Positions 6,704 through 13,337 of a DNA stretch of 19,837 nucleotides are shown piece by piece; the first letter of the stretch is position 1; every line of letters starts with the position of its first letter. The notes under the pieces are model-generated. The model had not been told where the DNA came from, did no database searches, and saw only the letters and a list, made by a program, of their open reading frames with translations. A program made the translations under genes and the position numbers. The DNA lies in assembly GCA_038236965.1 (NCBI GenBank), contig JBBRZF010000051.1, positions 1 through 19,837 on the forward strand, in the 5' to 3' direction. The stretch is from JBBRZF01 sp038236965. Its GTDB lineage: Bacteria; Acidobacteriota; Terriglobia; Terriglobales; Acidobacteriaceae.

Positions 6704-7543
6704 CTAGTTTAGAGACAAAAACAATTCTCGTGGTGTGGCAAACAGATTAATCAGCGGTTTCGAGATGGCGTCATGATCCGTCGTGATTTTTCCGTCTTTC
6801 TGCACCGCGAATACTACGTAATTGTTCGAGGCAAAAAAGTCTTGAAGATTTTCCAGATTGGTTCGTTCCAGCCTTTCGAACATGACAAGTTTTGCTTGTT
6901 TCTCCGAAAAGATACGGGTGGAACCCTTGAAAACGCGCTCCTCAAAACCTTCAACGTCAACTTTCAAGATCAAGTCGCCGATCGATCTTGGAATCAGATT
7001 ATCTAACAAGTCAACTTCGACAGGAATCGTTTGAGCAGTTCCAGAGTCCGTCATGTTCGTATCGCAAAACCGATTCGTCGAGGAAAGATTTCCTTCATCC
7101 ACAAAGCTCATTGAGCCCTTTTCGTCTGCGACTCCCATGTTGAATAAACGCCAATTGATCTCTGGATTCAAACTGCATGAATCTTGAAGTGCACGGAACG
7201 TCGATGGGCTTGGTTCAAACAGATAAAACGATTCAAAACAATCAATGACATGGAAAGAAAAGAGACCGACGTTCGCACCAACATCAACGAAGGTCGGTGC
7301 AAGACTCCGATATTTTCTTATGAATTTTTGTTCTTCTTCTTCTGGCCATTCAAAATAAAAGATGGGTGTATAGGAACTGACTGGTTGGACTCTGACAACC
7401 CCACCTGTGTGAATTCTCTTGATAAAACTATGGCCTAACCTCTTGCGGAGCTGCCAGAGGACCCCACTTACCATGTACTTCATCTTATTCAGGCCAGTAT
7501 TACAGGTCCATATGGAAGCTATTACCTCTGCCGCTCCGATCAT
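6704..7543 (-). CDS. FkbM-family SAM-dependent methyltransferase
   Basis: The 279-aa product has the FkbM methyltransferase layout: FVDVGANVGLFSFH at residues 85-98 (SAM-binding motif I), an acidic YLFEPSPSTF segment at about 107-116 (motif II), a central NMGVADEKGSMSF strand, and the diagnostic LKVDVEGFEERVFKG at 193-207. Such enzymes O-methylate sugars or polyketide-type metabolites, but the substrate cannot be told here because no glycosyltransferase or biosynthesis genes adjoin. The ATG at 7543 is preceded by GAGGAA at suitable spacing, favouring it over the internal Met at 7483. Base composition is unlike the neighbours: two hand-counted 60-bp lines are 42% and 33% GC, against 72% in a line of aroA. 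This suggests horizontal acquisition. It is flanked by apparently unrelated genes. Confidence 0.85.
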   Translation of the reverse strand: MIGAAEVIASIWTCNTGLNKMKYMVSGVLWQLRKRLGHSFIKRIHTGGVVRVQPVSSYTPIFYFEWPEEEEQKFIRKYRSLAPTFVDVGANVGLFSFHVIDCFESFYLFEPSPSTFRALQDSCSLNPEINWRLFNMGVADEKGSMSFVDEGNLSSTNRFCDTNMTDSGTAQTIPVEVDLLDNLIPRSIGDLILKVDVEGFEERVFKGSTRIFSEKQAKLVMFERLERTNLENLQDFFASNNYVVFAVQKDGKITTDHDAISKPLINLFATPRELFLSLN

Positions 7544-7693
7544 GAGTTCCTCGAATTTCCTGCTTCCACAAAGCGAAACCAGCGTTCAGAGATTTCCAGA
7601 AATGGGCTCTTAAGGAACTGTTGGGTGCGTGCAGGTTAGCATAGAGTGTCATGACTTGGGACCTAACCATCCGTGCGCTTCGCTACCCCGAAT

Positions 7694-8488
7694 CTAGTGC
7701 TGGACGCTTCCCAGGAATTCCCGCAGCACGGCGGTCACTTCTTCCGGCTTCTCAAAAGCGGCATAGTGTCCGGCTTTGCTTATCACGCGAAGCTGGCTGT
7801 TGCGTATGCCGCGATGTATCTGTTGCGCGTGTTCAAGCGGAGTCCCCTGGTCTTCCTCGCCTCCCACTACCAGCGTTGGCACCTGGATGGTCCCCAGCGT
7901 CGCCACCGAATCGGGACGCTCCGCCATTCCCTGCTGTGCCGCGCTTATACCGGCCGCCTTGCTTTGCATCATGATGCGCTTGGCATCCGCCACGATATCG
8001 GGACGATTGCTGCGCGTGCTCTCGCCTATCAGCTTCGGCATCATGCCATCGATGAACCACTCCGGCCCGCGCTCCAGTACGTCGGCGGCAGACTGCATCC
8101 GCGACTTGCGAGCTTCATCCGTATCGGCCGAAGCGCGAGTGTTGCACAACGCCAGCGCCGAGACTCGGTCCCCGAATCTTCGCCAGAACTCGAACAGCAC
8201 ATATCCGCCAATCGAGCATCCGACAAACGCCGCGCGACTCAAATCGCACTCGTCACAGAGCCTTGCGATGTCTTCCGCGTGCTTTGCCATCGTCGCCGCA
8301 CCATCGCCGGCAGCCGACTGACCATGCGCGCGCAGGTCGGGAAGAATCACTCGATAGCGGTCGCTCAAGGCCTCCGCCACCGGCAGCCAGAAGCGGTGGT
8401 TCGCCGGAAACGGATGCAGCATCACCACCGGCGCGCCCGTGCCCTTGATTTCGTAATAGATCGAAGTGTCGTTGGAGCGGAGGATCAT
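7694..8488 (-). CDS. Alpha/beta hydrolase (enol-lactonase/esterase-like)
   Basis: This 264-aa protein has the alpha/beta-hydrolase fold signatures: VVMLHPFPAN with the HP oxyanion motif near residue 25, ILPDLRAHGQS after the second strand, the nucleophile elbow GCSIGG with Ser92, a likely acid in GGEEDQGTP (Asp213), and the catalytic His in KAGHYAAFEKP (His241). The length and order resemble 3-oxoadipate enol-lactonase (PcaD) and related esterases, but no aromatic-degradation genes are nearby, so the substrate is unassigned. No signal peptide is present, so it should act in the cytoplasm. It starts 17 bp downstream of the broken TPR gene on the same strand and may have shared its transcript. 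No clear ribosome site precedes the ATG. Confidence 0.85.
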   Translation of the reverse strand: MILRSNDTSIYYEIKGTGAPVVMLHPFPANHRFWLPVAEALSDRYRVILPDLRAHGQSAAGDGAATMAKHAEDIARLCDECDLSRAAFVGCSIGGYVLFEFWRRFGDRVSALALCNTRASADTDEARKSRMQSAADVLERGPEWFIDGMMPKLIGESTRSNRPDIVADAKRIMMQSKAAGISAAQQGMAERPDSVATLGTIQVPTLVVGGEEDQGTPLEHAQQIHRGIRNSQLRVISKAGHYAAFEKPEEVTAVLREFLGSVQH

Positions 8489-8505
8489 GGGGTGATCGCC
8501 AGTTG

Positions 8506-9052
8506 TTAGTTATTCTTGATCATCTCGTTCGCTTCGGGCTTTGAAGATGCGTCGCACGCGGAGTGTTGTGTCGGGTCGCAGCTCTTTTCAAACTCGCATG
8601 CTGCTTTCGCGTCGTGCATTTTCTTTAGCAGGAAGTCGGAATAAAGGCAGCGGTCTCCTTTAAGCCTTTCCGGATCTGAATCCAGCGCGAGAGGTTTCTT
8701 ATATTGCTGATTCGCCATTTCCACTTTGCCTGTGAGGTCATAATTACGAGCAAGATTCCAGTTATCGATAGGATCATCGGGAGCAAGTTCGACTGCTTTC
8801 AGCAGCGCCGGTTGCGCTTCCGCATCTTGCTTAAGCAGGCTATACATCGCGCCCTTCCACGTTGGAAAGACACTTCTGTGCCTCCGACTGCGTGCGCGTG
8901 TCCTTGGATTTTGTCCACGCTGTGCACAGCGTTTCTGCCTTCTTGCAATCTTTCTTATCGATCAGTTTGTGCCATTCGGACGGATCGACCTGCTGGCCGA
9001 GACACGTGAGCGAAGTCACTAAAAGTAGAGAAAGAAACACAACCTTACGCAT
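8506..9052 (-). pseudogene. Secreted TPR protein interrupted by a frameshift
   Basis: Two overlapping reading frames on the minus strand look like one gene. The first (8840-9052, 70 aa) has a signal peptide (MRKVVFLSLLLVTSLTCLGQ) and a Lys/Cys-rich start, then ends at a TAG. The second (8506-8847) continues with a typical TPR hairpin (LLKAVELAPDDPIDNWNLARNYDLTGKVEMANQQY). In the region 8848-8860 the second frame can be extended upstream (TWKGAMYSLL), so one missing or extra base near the GTGGAAGGGCGC stretch would fuse them. Together they would give about 180 aa, resembling small secreted TPR proteins with an N-terminal KKAETLC...CLSNV segment. Alternatives are a sequencing error, or translational coupling through the overlapping ATGTATAG. 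A GAGGAG lies about 10 bases before the first ATG. Confidence 0.6.
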
Positions 9053-9214
9053 GAGGGCAGGGCTCCTCGTGCAATGTACTCCTTTGCCTCGGCTCTTTCA
9101 CCTGAATAACCTACAGCAAAACCAAATCCCCCGCTGCGGTCGGTGAGTTCCCGGCGCTGCGGGGGACCGATGTCCCTTATTACTCTGTCGAACACCTGTT
9201 CAGCGGAATACTTC

Positions 9215-9538
9215 TTACGGATTGTTGTGTTCCACGTAGCCGTTATTGCTCGCCATGGCGACGCTGTATACCGGTTCATCCGGCATCACGATCCAGCCGA
9301 TGACGTAGGCGATCAATCCGCCGCCGGCAAAGATGGTGAGCACCAGCCAGACCACGCGCACCAGCGTGATGTCCAGATCAAAGTACTCGGCTACTCCGGC
9401 ACAGACGCCGGCTATCTTGCGCCCCGCGCGAGGGCGGATCAGTTTGCGGCGCGCGGCCACCGTGCCTACTCGTTTGCCGCAATAGGCACAAAGATTGGCG
9501 TCATCCTGGATGATCTTTCCACAATAGTTGCAGTACAT
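9215..9538 (-). CDS. Zinc-ribbon PspC-domain membrane protein
   Basis: The 107-aa product starts with a zinc ribbon, MYCNYCGKIIQDDANLCAYC, with four Cys at residues 3, 6, 17 and 20 in CxxC...CxxC form. A basic linker leads to a PspC domain at about 33-90: RKIAGVCAGVAEYFDLD, then a membrane helix VRVVWLVLTIFAGGGLIAYVIGWIVMP. PspC proteins sense or respond to inner-membrane stress and in enterobacteria partner PspB/PspA; no pspA or pspF lies nearby. The zinc ribbon plus PspC layout occurs in stand-alone proteins of several phyla. A GGGAG ribosome site precedes the ATG. A polar tail follows the helix. Confidence 0.9.
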   Translation of the reverse strand: MYCNYCGKIIQDDANLCAYCGKRVGTVAARRKLIRPRAGRKIAGVCAGVAEYFDLDITLVRVVWLVLTIFAGGGLIAYVIGWIVMPDEPVYSVAMASNNGYVEHNNP

Positions 9539-9619
9539 GGGTCTCTCCCTCTGGAAATGATACGCAAACCTTCGCCCAATAGTTTCAAAAAAGTAGTGCT
9601 CACCCTTCCGAACATCCGC

Positions 9620-10846
9620 TTACCGGAACTGGTAGGGCTGCTTGATGTGTTTCCTCGCCGTGTCGGCAAGGTCGCTCTTGCTATCGAACACGATGGCCTC
9701 CTGGTACTTCTTCACCGCCGGTTCCCGCTGCTTCAGCGTGTCGTACATCTCGCCCGAATCCAGCGCGGCCCGTTGCGCCAGTTCCTTATCGATATTCGGA
9801 TACTTGCCCACCGAGGCAAAGGCTTCCGCCGCCTCGTCGAAACGCCGCTGCCCACGCAGCGATACGCCCAGCCCATAAGCCGCCAGCTCCGGCTCGGCCA
9901 GCGCATACTTCTTCTGCTTATAGCTCTCCAGAATCCCGCGATAGCTCGCAATAGCGTCAGGCCCGTGTCCGGCAGCGTTCTCAAGGTTGGCGAATTCGAT
10001 CGCCACCAGGAAGTTCCGCGGATACGCCGTCACCATCCCGCGCACCAGTTCCAGCGCCTCCGCATACTTCTGTTCGCGACGCAGAAACAGCGCCAGCGCT
10101 ATCTTCGCGTCCATGCTCGAAATGGTATCGGCCCCAGCCGACTCCCGCAGTAATTGCAACCCTTTTTGCCTGTTTCCTGAAACGCCGATCAGCGACGCCG
10201 CCACTTTCATTGGCCACGAAAGGCTGCCCACAATGTAGTTATGAACGCCCACTGCCGTCTTGGCCGCCGCGTAGTTGCGGTCCAGCTCCAGAACGCGGTC
10301 GTGGTCGCGACGCGCGCCCAGCGCCGCTCTGATAGCAGACAGCCAAGCCTTCTCCGCCATGCCCATGTAGGTGCTGCGCAGGCTGCGCGTGACCCCGCGT
10401 GCGTACAGCGCGTCTACATTGTTGGGATTGCCGGCCAACTGCTTTTCCGATTGCATCGCCGCCTGCGTAGCCAGTTCCAGTATCCGCTGCTTCGCCTTGG
10501 GGTCGACCGGACGCCGAGCCTTCTGGTCCAGGAAGCTGTCCGCCGCGTAGCTCTCCGTATCCAGCGCACCTATCCGGTACAGCTCTTTGAAGAGCACGGT
10601 CGACAGCAGGTAATTCGTTACGAAGGGATCGTTCGGGATTTCCTTCTGCAAGGTTTCGAACTCATGGATGGCCTTGTCGTACTCCATGTTGTAGAAGAAA
10701 TCGAAGCCGCGTTTCGCCGCCGGAGTGTTGGAGGGCAGCACTGGCCCCGTTGTCGCGACCGTGGGAGTACCTGCAAAGCCAACGAGTGAAAACAGTAGAA
10801 CGACCGCGTGTAACGCGAACGCAAACGGGCAACGGTAAGGTCTCAT
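9620..10846 (-). CDS. Secreted tetratricopeptide-repeat protein
   Basis: The ATG at 10846 is chosen because it starts a good signal peptide (MRPYRCPFAFALHAVVLLFSLVGFA); the frame stays open to 10930 but that extension is not signal-like. The 408-aa product has an N-terminal unit AKRGFDFFYNMEYDKAIHEFETL, a middle helical part with LYARGVTRSLRSTYMGMAEKAW and VHNYIVGSLSWPMKVAASL, and C-terminal TPRs (ALALFLRREQKYAEALELV, GLGVSLRGQRRFDEAAEAF, LDSGEMYDTLKQREPAVKKY). It is likely periplasmic and acts as a protein-binding scaffold. It is divergent from the small HTH gene at 10933 with 86 bp between. There is no strong ribosome site at the chosen start. The partner is unknown. Confidence 0.82.
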   Translation of the reverse strand: MRPYRCPFAFALHAVVLLFSLVGFAGTPTVATTGPVLPSNTPAAKRGFDFFYNMEYDKAIHEFETLQKEIPNDPFVTNYLLSTVLFKELYRIGALDTESYAADSFLDQKARRPVDPKAKQRILELATQAAMQSEKQLAGNPNNVDALYARGVTRSLRSTYMGMAEKAWLSAIRAALGARRDHDRVLELDRNYAAAKTAVGVHNYIVGSLSWPMKVAASLIGVSGNRQKGLQLLRESAGADTISSMDAKIALALFLRREQKYAEALELVRGMVTAYPRNFLVAIEFANLENAAGHGPDAIASYRGILESYKQKKYALAEPELAAYGLGVSLRGQRRFDEAAEAFASVGKYPNIDKELAQRAALDSGEMYDTLKQREPAVKKYQEAIVFDSKSDLADTARKHIKQPYQFR

Positions 10847-10876
10847 GTTGGTTAGCTGTGAGCAGTTTACCTGATG

Positions 10877-10903
10877 TTGACATGGCCGCGAAGCAGGTAC
10901 AAA
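10877..10903 (+). promoter_or_regulatory. Possible promoter for the small HTH gene
   Basis: A perfect TTGACA (10877-10882) is followed after 15 bp by TACAAA (10898-10903). The spacer is shorter than the usual 16-18 bp, so the call is tentative. It lies 30 bp upstream of the ATG at 10933, in the 86-bp gap between divergent genes. Confidence 0.3.
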
Positions 10904-10932
10904 GGTTCTTCCCCCCAAGGGTAAACGCAACC

Positions 10933-11163
10933 ATGCATAACCTGATGCCGCCGATGAAAGAGTCTTTTACGGAAGAGGAAGCCGCAGCTTCGCTCGGCTT
11001 GTCGATTTCGACTCTCCACATCCTCCTCGACGAAAACATTTTCAACGACGGAACCCCGCGTCCTGAAAACATTCGTTTAACCTCTTCGGACTTGGTATTG
11101 CTTGAGTTCTGGCACAACAGCACGCCCAATGCGAAGGTAGTCCGTATGCCGCGCCGCAACTAG
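10933..11163 (+). CDS. Small helix-turn-helix (excisionase/MerR-like) protein
   Basis: From the ATG at 10933 the product is 76 aa. The core FTEEEAAASLGLSISTLHILLDENIF reads as a winged-helix/HTH of the MerR or excisionase type: an ExAAxxLGLSxSTLxxLL pattern with the turn at LGLS. A short wing-like stretch (NGTPRPENIRLTSSDLVLLEFW, one residue approximated) and a basic tail PRRN follow. Internal Met codons at 10945 and 10954 are alternative starts; the nearest ribosome-like sequence (AAGGG) is about 12 bases from 10933. Such a protein would bind DNA in the cytoplasm, but no integrase or phage genes are near, so an excisionase role is not implied. It may be a small regulator of the divergent TPR gene. 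Confidence 0.72.
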   Translation: MHNLMPPMKESFTEEEAAASLGLSISTLHILLDENIFNDGTPRPENIRLTSSDLVLLEFWHNSTPNAKVVRMPRRN

Positions 11164-11201
11164 CAAAGGAGGGACGGCAATCAGGAATCATTTTCAGCCT
11201 T

Positions 11202-11233
11202 GGTGCCCCACATCCGCCCGTTGGCGATGTGGG
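11202..11233. repeat. Hairpin repeat E, copy 1
   Basis: GGTGCC is followed by a perfect 8-bp inverted repeat CCCACATC / GATGTGGG (11207-11214, 11226-11233) with an 11-nt loop CGCCCGTTGGC. It shares the GGTGCCC(C/A)ACAT...CCCGTT core with the two copies at 12870-12976. It starts 39 bp after the stop of the HTH gene. There is no T-run, so it is not a standard terminator. Confidence 0.75.
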
Positions 11234-11436
11234 TTTGACTTCGGCTTGCTTTGTCCTTCACCCTTGTTTTGCTGTCATGGTGAGCGAAGGCGCGCTTTTG
11301 CGCCGAAGTCGAATCCACCCTTTATTTCCCCGCTGTCCACCCGCCCGTTGGCGAATATGGGTCTTTGACTTTGACCTTCCCTCCGACCTCGATCTTGACC
11401 CTCAATCCCCCAATTACCATTCACCCAATCACCACT
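11219..11436. repeat. Composite dispersed repeat, block 2 (homologous to 3250-3474)
   Basis: The 426-bp gap 11164-11589 holds no supported gene. This block repeats the order seen at 3250-3474: GATGTGGGTTTGACTT, TTTGTCCTTCACCCTTG, unit R (11269-11331, almost identical to the 3313 copy from TTGCTGTCATGGTGAGCGAA through GAATCCACCC), a GCCCGTTGGCGAATATGGG segment, GTCTTTGACTTTGACC, and a CAATTACC/CACCCAATCACC tract. It is followed by 150 bp of ordinary sequence up to the zinc-ribbon gene. Confidence 0.8.
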
Positions 11437-11589
11437 TCTTCTCTCAACTATTTGCCCTTAATACGGTAAAATCTGCCCAGCCGCCACCAACGCGGCTTTA
11501 CCCAACCTCCGCCAACTCCCGCATATTCACCATTTTTCGTCAGACAGCTTTGGCACTCGCATTGCGTTACACAGGACAGGAGAAACCAG

Positions 11590-12048
11590 ATGTCCGACGC
11601 AGTCCGCAACCCGACCCAAGAATACTGGCGCCCCGCCCAGGCTCCACGAAACTCGGTGAATACCGCTTTAGCTGCAGAATCCGTTTGCACCACCTGTGGC
11701 ACCGAATACGCTCTCGGAGCGCGTTTCTGCCACGTCTGCGGCTCCGAACGCGAGCACCAGATGGGTATGGGCACCGCCGCGCGCGAAAATAGCTTCGCCG
11801 CCACCATCGGCCGCGTCCTCGACTTCGGCAATATCCGCCGCGCCTCCGGTCTTTCCACGGCCTCGCTCATCCTGTTCGTCGTCGGATGCGCCTGCGTCCT
11901 TGGCGCCATCATGACCGGAATCGTCTACAGCGCCTCGACCGTGCTCGATTGGCAAGCCGTCCAGGTATGGCGCATCGAGTGGATGCTCGCCTCCATCGTG
12001 TCGTTCTTCATGGCCGCTCTTCTCAAGAAGCCGCTAGCCGATCAATAA
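11590..12048 (+). CDS. Zinc-ribbon integral membrane protein
   Basis: The 152-aa product begins with a polar, Pro-rich N-terminus, then a zinc ribbon VCTTCGTEYALGARFCHVCG with Cys at residues 33, 36, 47 and 50. After a linker (GRVLDFGNIRRASGLS) there are two hydrophobic helices, about 88-115 (LSTASLILFVVGCACVLGAI) and 129-145 (IEWMLASIVSFFMAALL). The chain ends in KKPLADQ. The N-terminal zinc ribbon is expected in the cytoplasm. No named family is recognised; it resembles small zinc-ribbon membrane proteins of unknown role common in Acidobacteriota. An AGGAG ribosome site is placed nine bases before the ATG. A strong terminator lies at 12085-12116, so it is a single-gene unit. Confidence 0.8.
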   Translation: MSDAVRNPTQEYWRPAQAPRNSVNTALAAESVCTTCGTEYALGARFCHVCGSEREHQMGMGTAARENSFAATIGRVLDFGNIRRASGLSTASLILFVVGCACVLGAIMTGIVYSASTVLDWQAVQVWRIEWMLASIVSFFMAALLKKPLADQ

Positions 12049-12084
12049 CTTCGATGTGACGGGACAAACGGTTCCTCAAATCTC

Positions 12085-12116
12085 AAAGCGCGTCCTCCAA
12101 AGGGACGCGCTTTTTT
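12085..12116 (+). terminator. Rho-independent terminator of the zinc-ribbon membrane protein gene
   Basis: An 8-bp GC-rich stem GCGCGTCC / GGACGCGC (12088-12095, 12103-12110) has a 7-nt loop and is followed by T6 (12111-12116). It lies 36 bp after the stop at 12048. Confidence 0.92.
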
Positions 12117-12276
12117 GCCTCTGCGTCTGCCCCCGTGCCTCTGCCTCGCCTGCCTCTGCCTTTGCCTTTGCCCGCGTGGGCCCGGACGCCCTCGTCCGGG
12201 CAGGCGAGCACCGCTCGCCTCCCCTCTTGCCTTTGCTCTTGCTCTTGCTTTTGCCTCCGCTTTGTCTTTCACTTTC
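12111..12276. repeat. Degenerate hexanucleotide tract (TTTGCC/TCTGCC/TCTTGC-type)
   Basis: Between the terminator and the DUF2147 gene the plus strand is a long pyrimidine-rich series of GCCTCT, GCCTTT and GCTCTT hexamers. Runs of GCCTCTGCCTTTGCCTTTGCC and TTGCTCTTGCTCTTGC frame a central GC-rich double hairpin (12180-12220). It translates to repetitive Ala/Arg/Lys or Leu/Pro strings in every frame and is not coding. The gap 12049-12337 holds nothing else. Confidence 0.75.
12180..12220. repeat. Two adjacent perfect hairpins
   Basis: The first stem is GCCCGGACG / CGTCCGGGC (12180-12188, 12193-12201) with a 4-nt loop. It is followed without a gap by the second, AGGCGAGC / GCTCGCCT (12202-12209, 12213-12220), with a 3-nt loop ACC. 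Both stems are perfect. They sit inside the hexamer tract and resemble a paired palindromic intergenic element. Confidence 0.75.
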
Positions 12277-12337
12277 AATCTCTCACTGACCAATCTCTCC
12301 AACTTGTGCAACAATTCCAACGTTCATGGAGCCACCA

Positions 12338-12796
12338 ATGAAAAAATCTTTCTCGATCATCGCAGTCCTGGTGCTGTTATTGGCCGTGTTAGCGAGCGCT
12401 CCTCTTTTCGCGCAGCAGAAGCCCAAACCGCAAGACGCCGTTGGAAAATGGCAGACCTATAACGGAACCACTCTCGGCGGACAAGTCGAGATCTACATGG
12501 ACAACGGCAAACTCTACGGCAAAGTCATCGGACTGAAGCCCGGACGCAAAGGGCCACCTGTCTGCGAAAAATGTTCCGGCGACATGAAGGACAAGCCGCT
12601 CATGGGCCTCGTCATCCTGAAAGACTTCTCGCCCGACGGCGACATCTGGACCGGCGGCACCGTCACCGATCCCGAAAATGGCAAGACCTACAAAGGCAAG
12701 ATCACGCCCATCAGCAAGGACACGCTGGAACTCCGCGGCTTCGTAGGCATCTCGATGTTCGGCCGCAACGAAACCTGGAAACGACTACCGAATTAG
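12338..12796 (+). CDS. Secreted DUF2147 domain protein
   Basis: The start at 12338 is preferred because GGAG lies six bases upstream; the in-frame ATG at 12326 has none. The 152-aa product has a signal peptide (MKKSFSIIAVLVLLLAVLASAPLFA, cleaved before QQK) and a DUF2147 domain: AVGKWQTYNG near residue 34, QVEIYMDNGKLYGKVIGL at about 49-65, PPVCEKCSGDMKDKPLMGL with a CxxC pair at 76 and 79, TGGTVTDPENGKTYKGKI, and the closing LRGFVGISMFGRNETWKR. DUF2147 proteins are small secreted lipocalin-like beta-barrels of unknown function. The protein is likely periplasmic. A modest terminator follows at 12831-12854. Confidence 0.9.
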   Translation: MKKSFSIIAVLVLLLAVLASAPLFAQQKPKPQDAVGKWQTYNGTTLGGQVEIYMDNGKLYGKVIGLKPGRKGPPVCEKCSGDMKDKPLMGLVILKDFSPDGDIWTGGTVTDPENGKTYKGKITPISKDTLELRGFVGISMFGRNETWKRLPN

Positions 12797-12830
12797 ATAA
12801 CCATTTCGAGCTAGCGAGAAGTTTTTCTAT

Positions 12831-12854
12831 CGTCCCCCTTCAGGGACGCGTTTT
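12831..12854 (+). terminator. Terminator after the DUF2147 gene
   Basis: A 6-bp stem CGTCCC / GGGACG (12831-12836, 12843-12848) with a 6-nt loop is followed by CGTTTT. It lies 34 bp after the stop. The 3' arm GGGACGCG is the same as in the terminator at 12085-12116. Confidence 0.65.
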
Positions 12855-12869
12855 CATTTGCAACCCAAC

Positions 12870-12976
12870 TGGTGCCCAACATATGCCCGGTTTTGGCATA
12901 TGTGGAGCTTCTGACTTGGCGTCCGGTGCCCCACATACGCCCGTTGGCATTTGTGGGGCTTTTCACTTGCGTCCGG
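12870..12976. repeat. Hairpin repeat E, copies 2 and 3 in tandem
   Basis: Two direct repeat units of about 54 bp start at 12871 and 12925. Each begins GGTGCCC(A/C)ACATA, passes GCCCG(T)TT, and ends (T/C)ACTTG(G)CGTCCGG. Copy 2 has a 9-bp perfect stem ACATATGCC / GGCATATGT (12879-12887, 12895-12903); copy 3 has CCCCACA / TGTGGGG (12929-12935, 12952-12958). The stem sequences differ while pairing is kept. This lies in the 541-bp gene-free gap 12797-13337, which also holds terminators at 12831, 13122 and 13287. Confidence 0.78.
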
Positions 12977-13121
12977 GGCCCTTTCCCTACGAGTTCGGTA
13001 GTTTTCTTCGCCCGGGGAACGGACGGGAACATACCTGACATTTTAGACCGAAAATTTTCCGCCGTCCGATGTCCAGTTGAACCCCTCCAATCTGTCATAA
13101 TAGATATAGAAATCAAACAAA

Positions 13122-13153
13122 GCCGCGCCCCCATTCGGGCTCGGCCTTTTTTT
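13122..13153 (+). terminator. Rho-independent terminator without an obvious upstream gene
   Basis: The stem GCCGCGCCC / GGGCTCGGC (13122-13130, 13137-13145) has one mismatch, a 6-nt loop, and a following T-run (13147-13153). The nearest plus-strand gene ends 325 bp upstream and already has a terminator. It may end a short untranslated RNA or be a backup terminator. Confidence 0.75.
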
Positions 13154-13286
13154 CACCCACTTGAAAAAATAACGAAGTCCTTGCGAATCAATATTTTGAT
13201 GTCTAAACTCAAATGAATCAATATTTTACGGACACAATCCTCGCAACCTATTCATAACAAAGGATTAGAAACAACAGGAAAATAAC

Positions 13287-13312
13287 AAAAAAAACCAGCC
13301 ACTTTGGGCTGG
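13287..13312 (-). terminator. Rho-independent terminator of rlpA
   Basis: On the minus strand CCAGCC / GGCTGG (13295-13300, 13307-13312) forms a 6-bp stem with a 6-nt loop followed by eight T (complement of A8 at 13287-13294). It starts 26 bp after the rlpA stop codon. Confidence 0.9.
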
Positions 13313-13337
13313 GGATGATCTCAGAACTTGGTCTGGA

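Noticed and set aside
7673..8509. Plus-strand open frame (278 codons) opposite the alpha/beta hydrolase
   Set aside because: The minus strand has all catalytic motifs of a hydrolase; the plus-strand translation is His/Arg-rich and family-less.
9128..9165. CCCCCGC/GCGGGGG inverted repeat before the PspC gene region
   Set aside because: A 7-bp stem with a 24-nt loop and no T-run; could easily occur by chance in GC-rich DNA.
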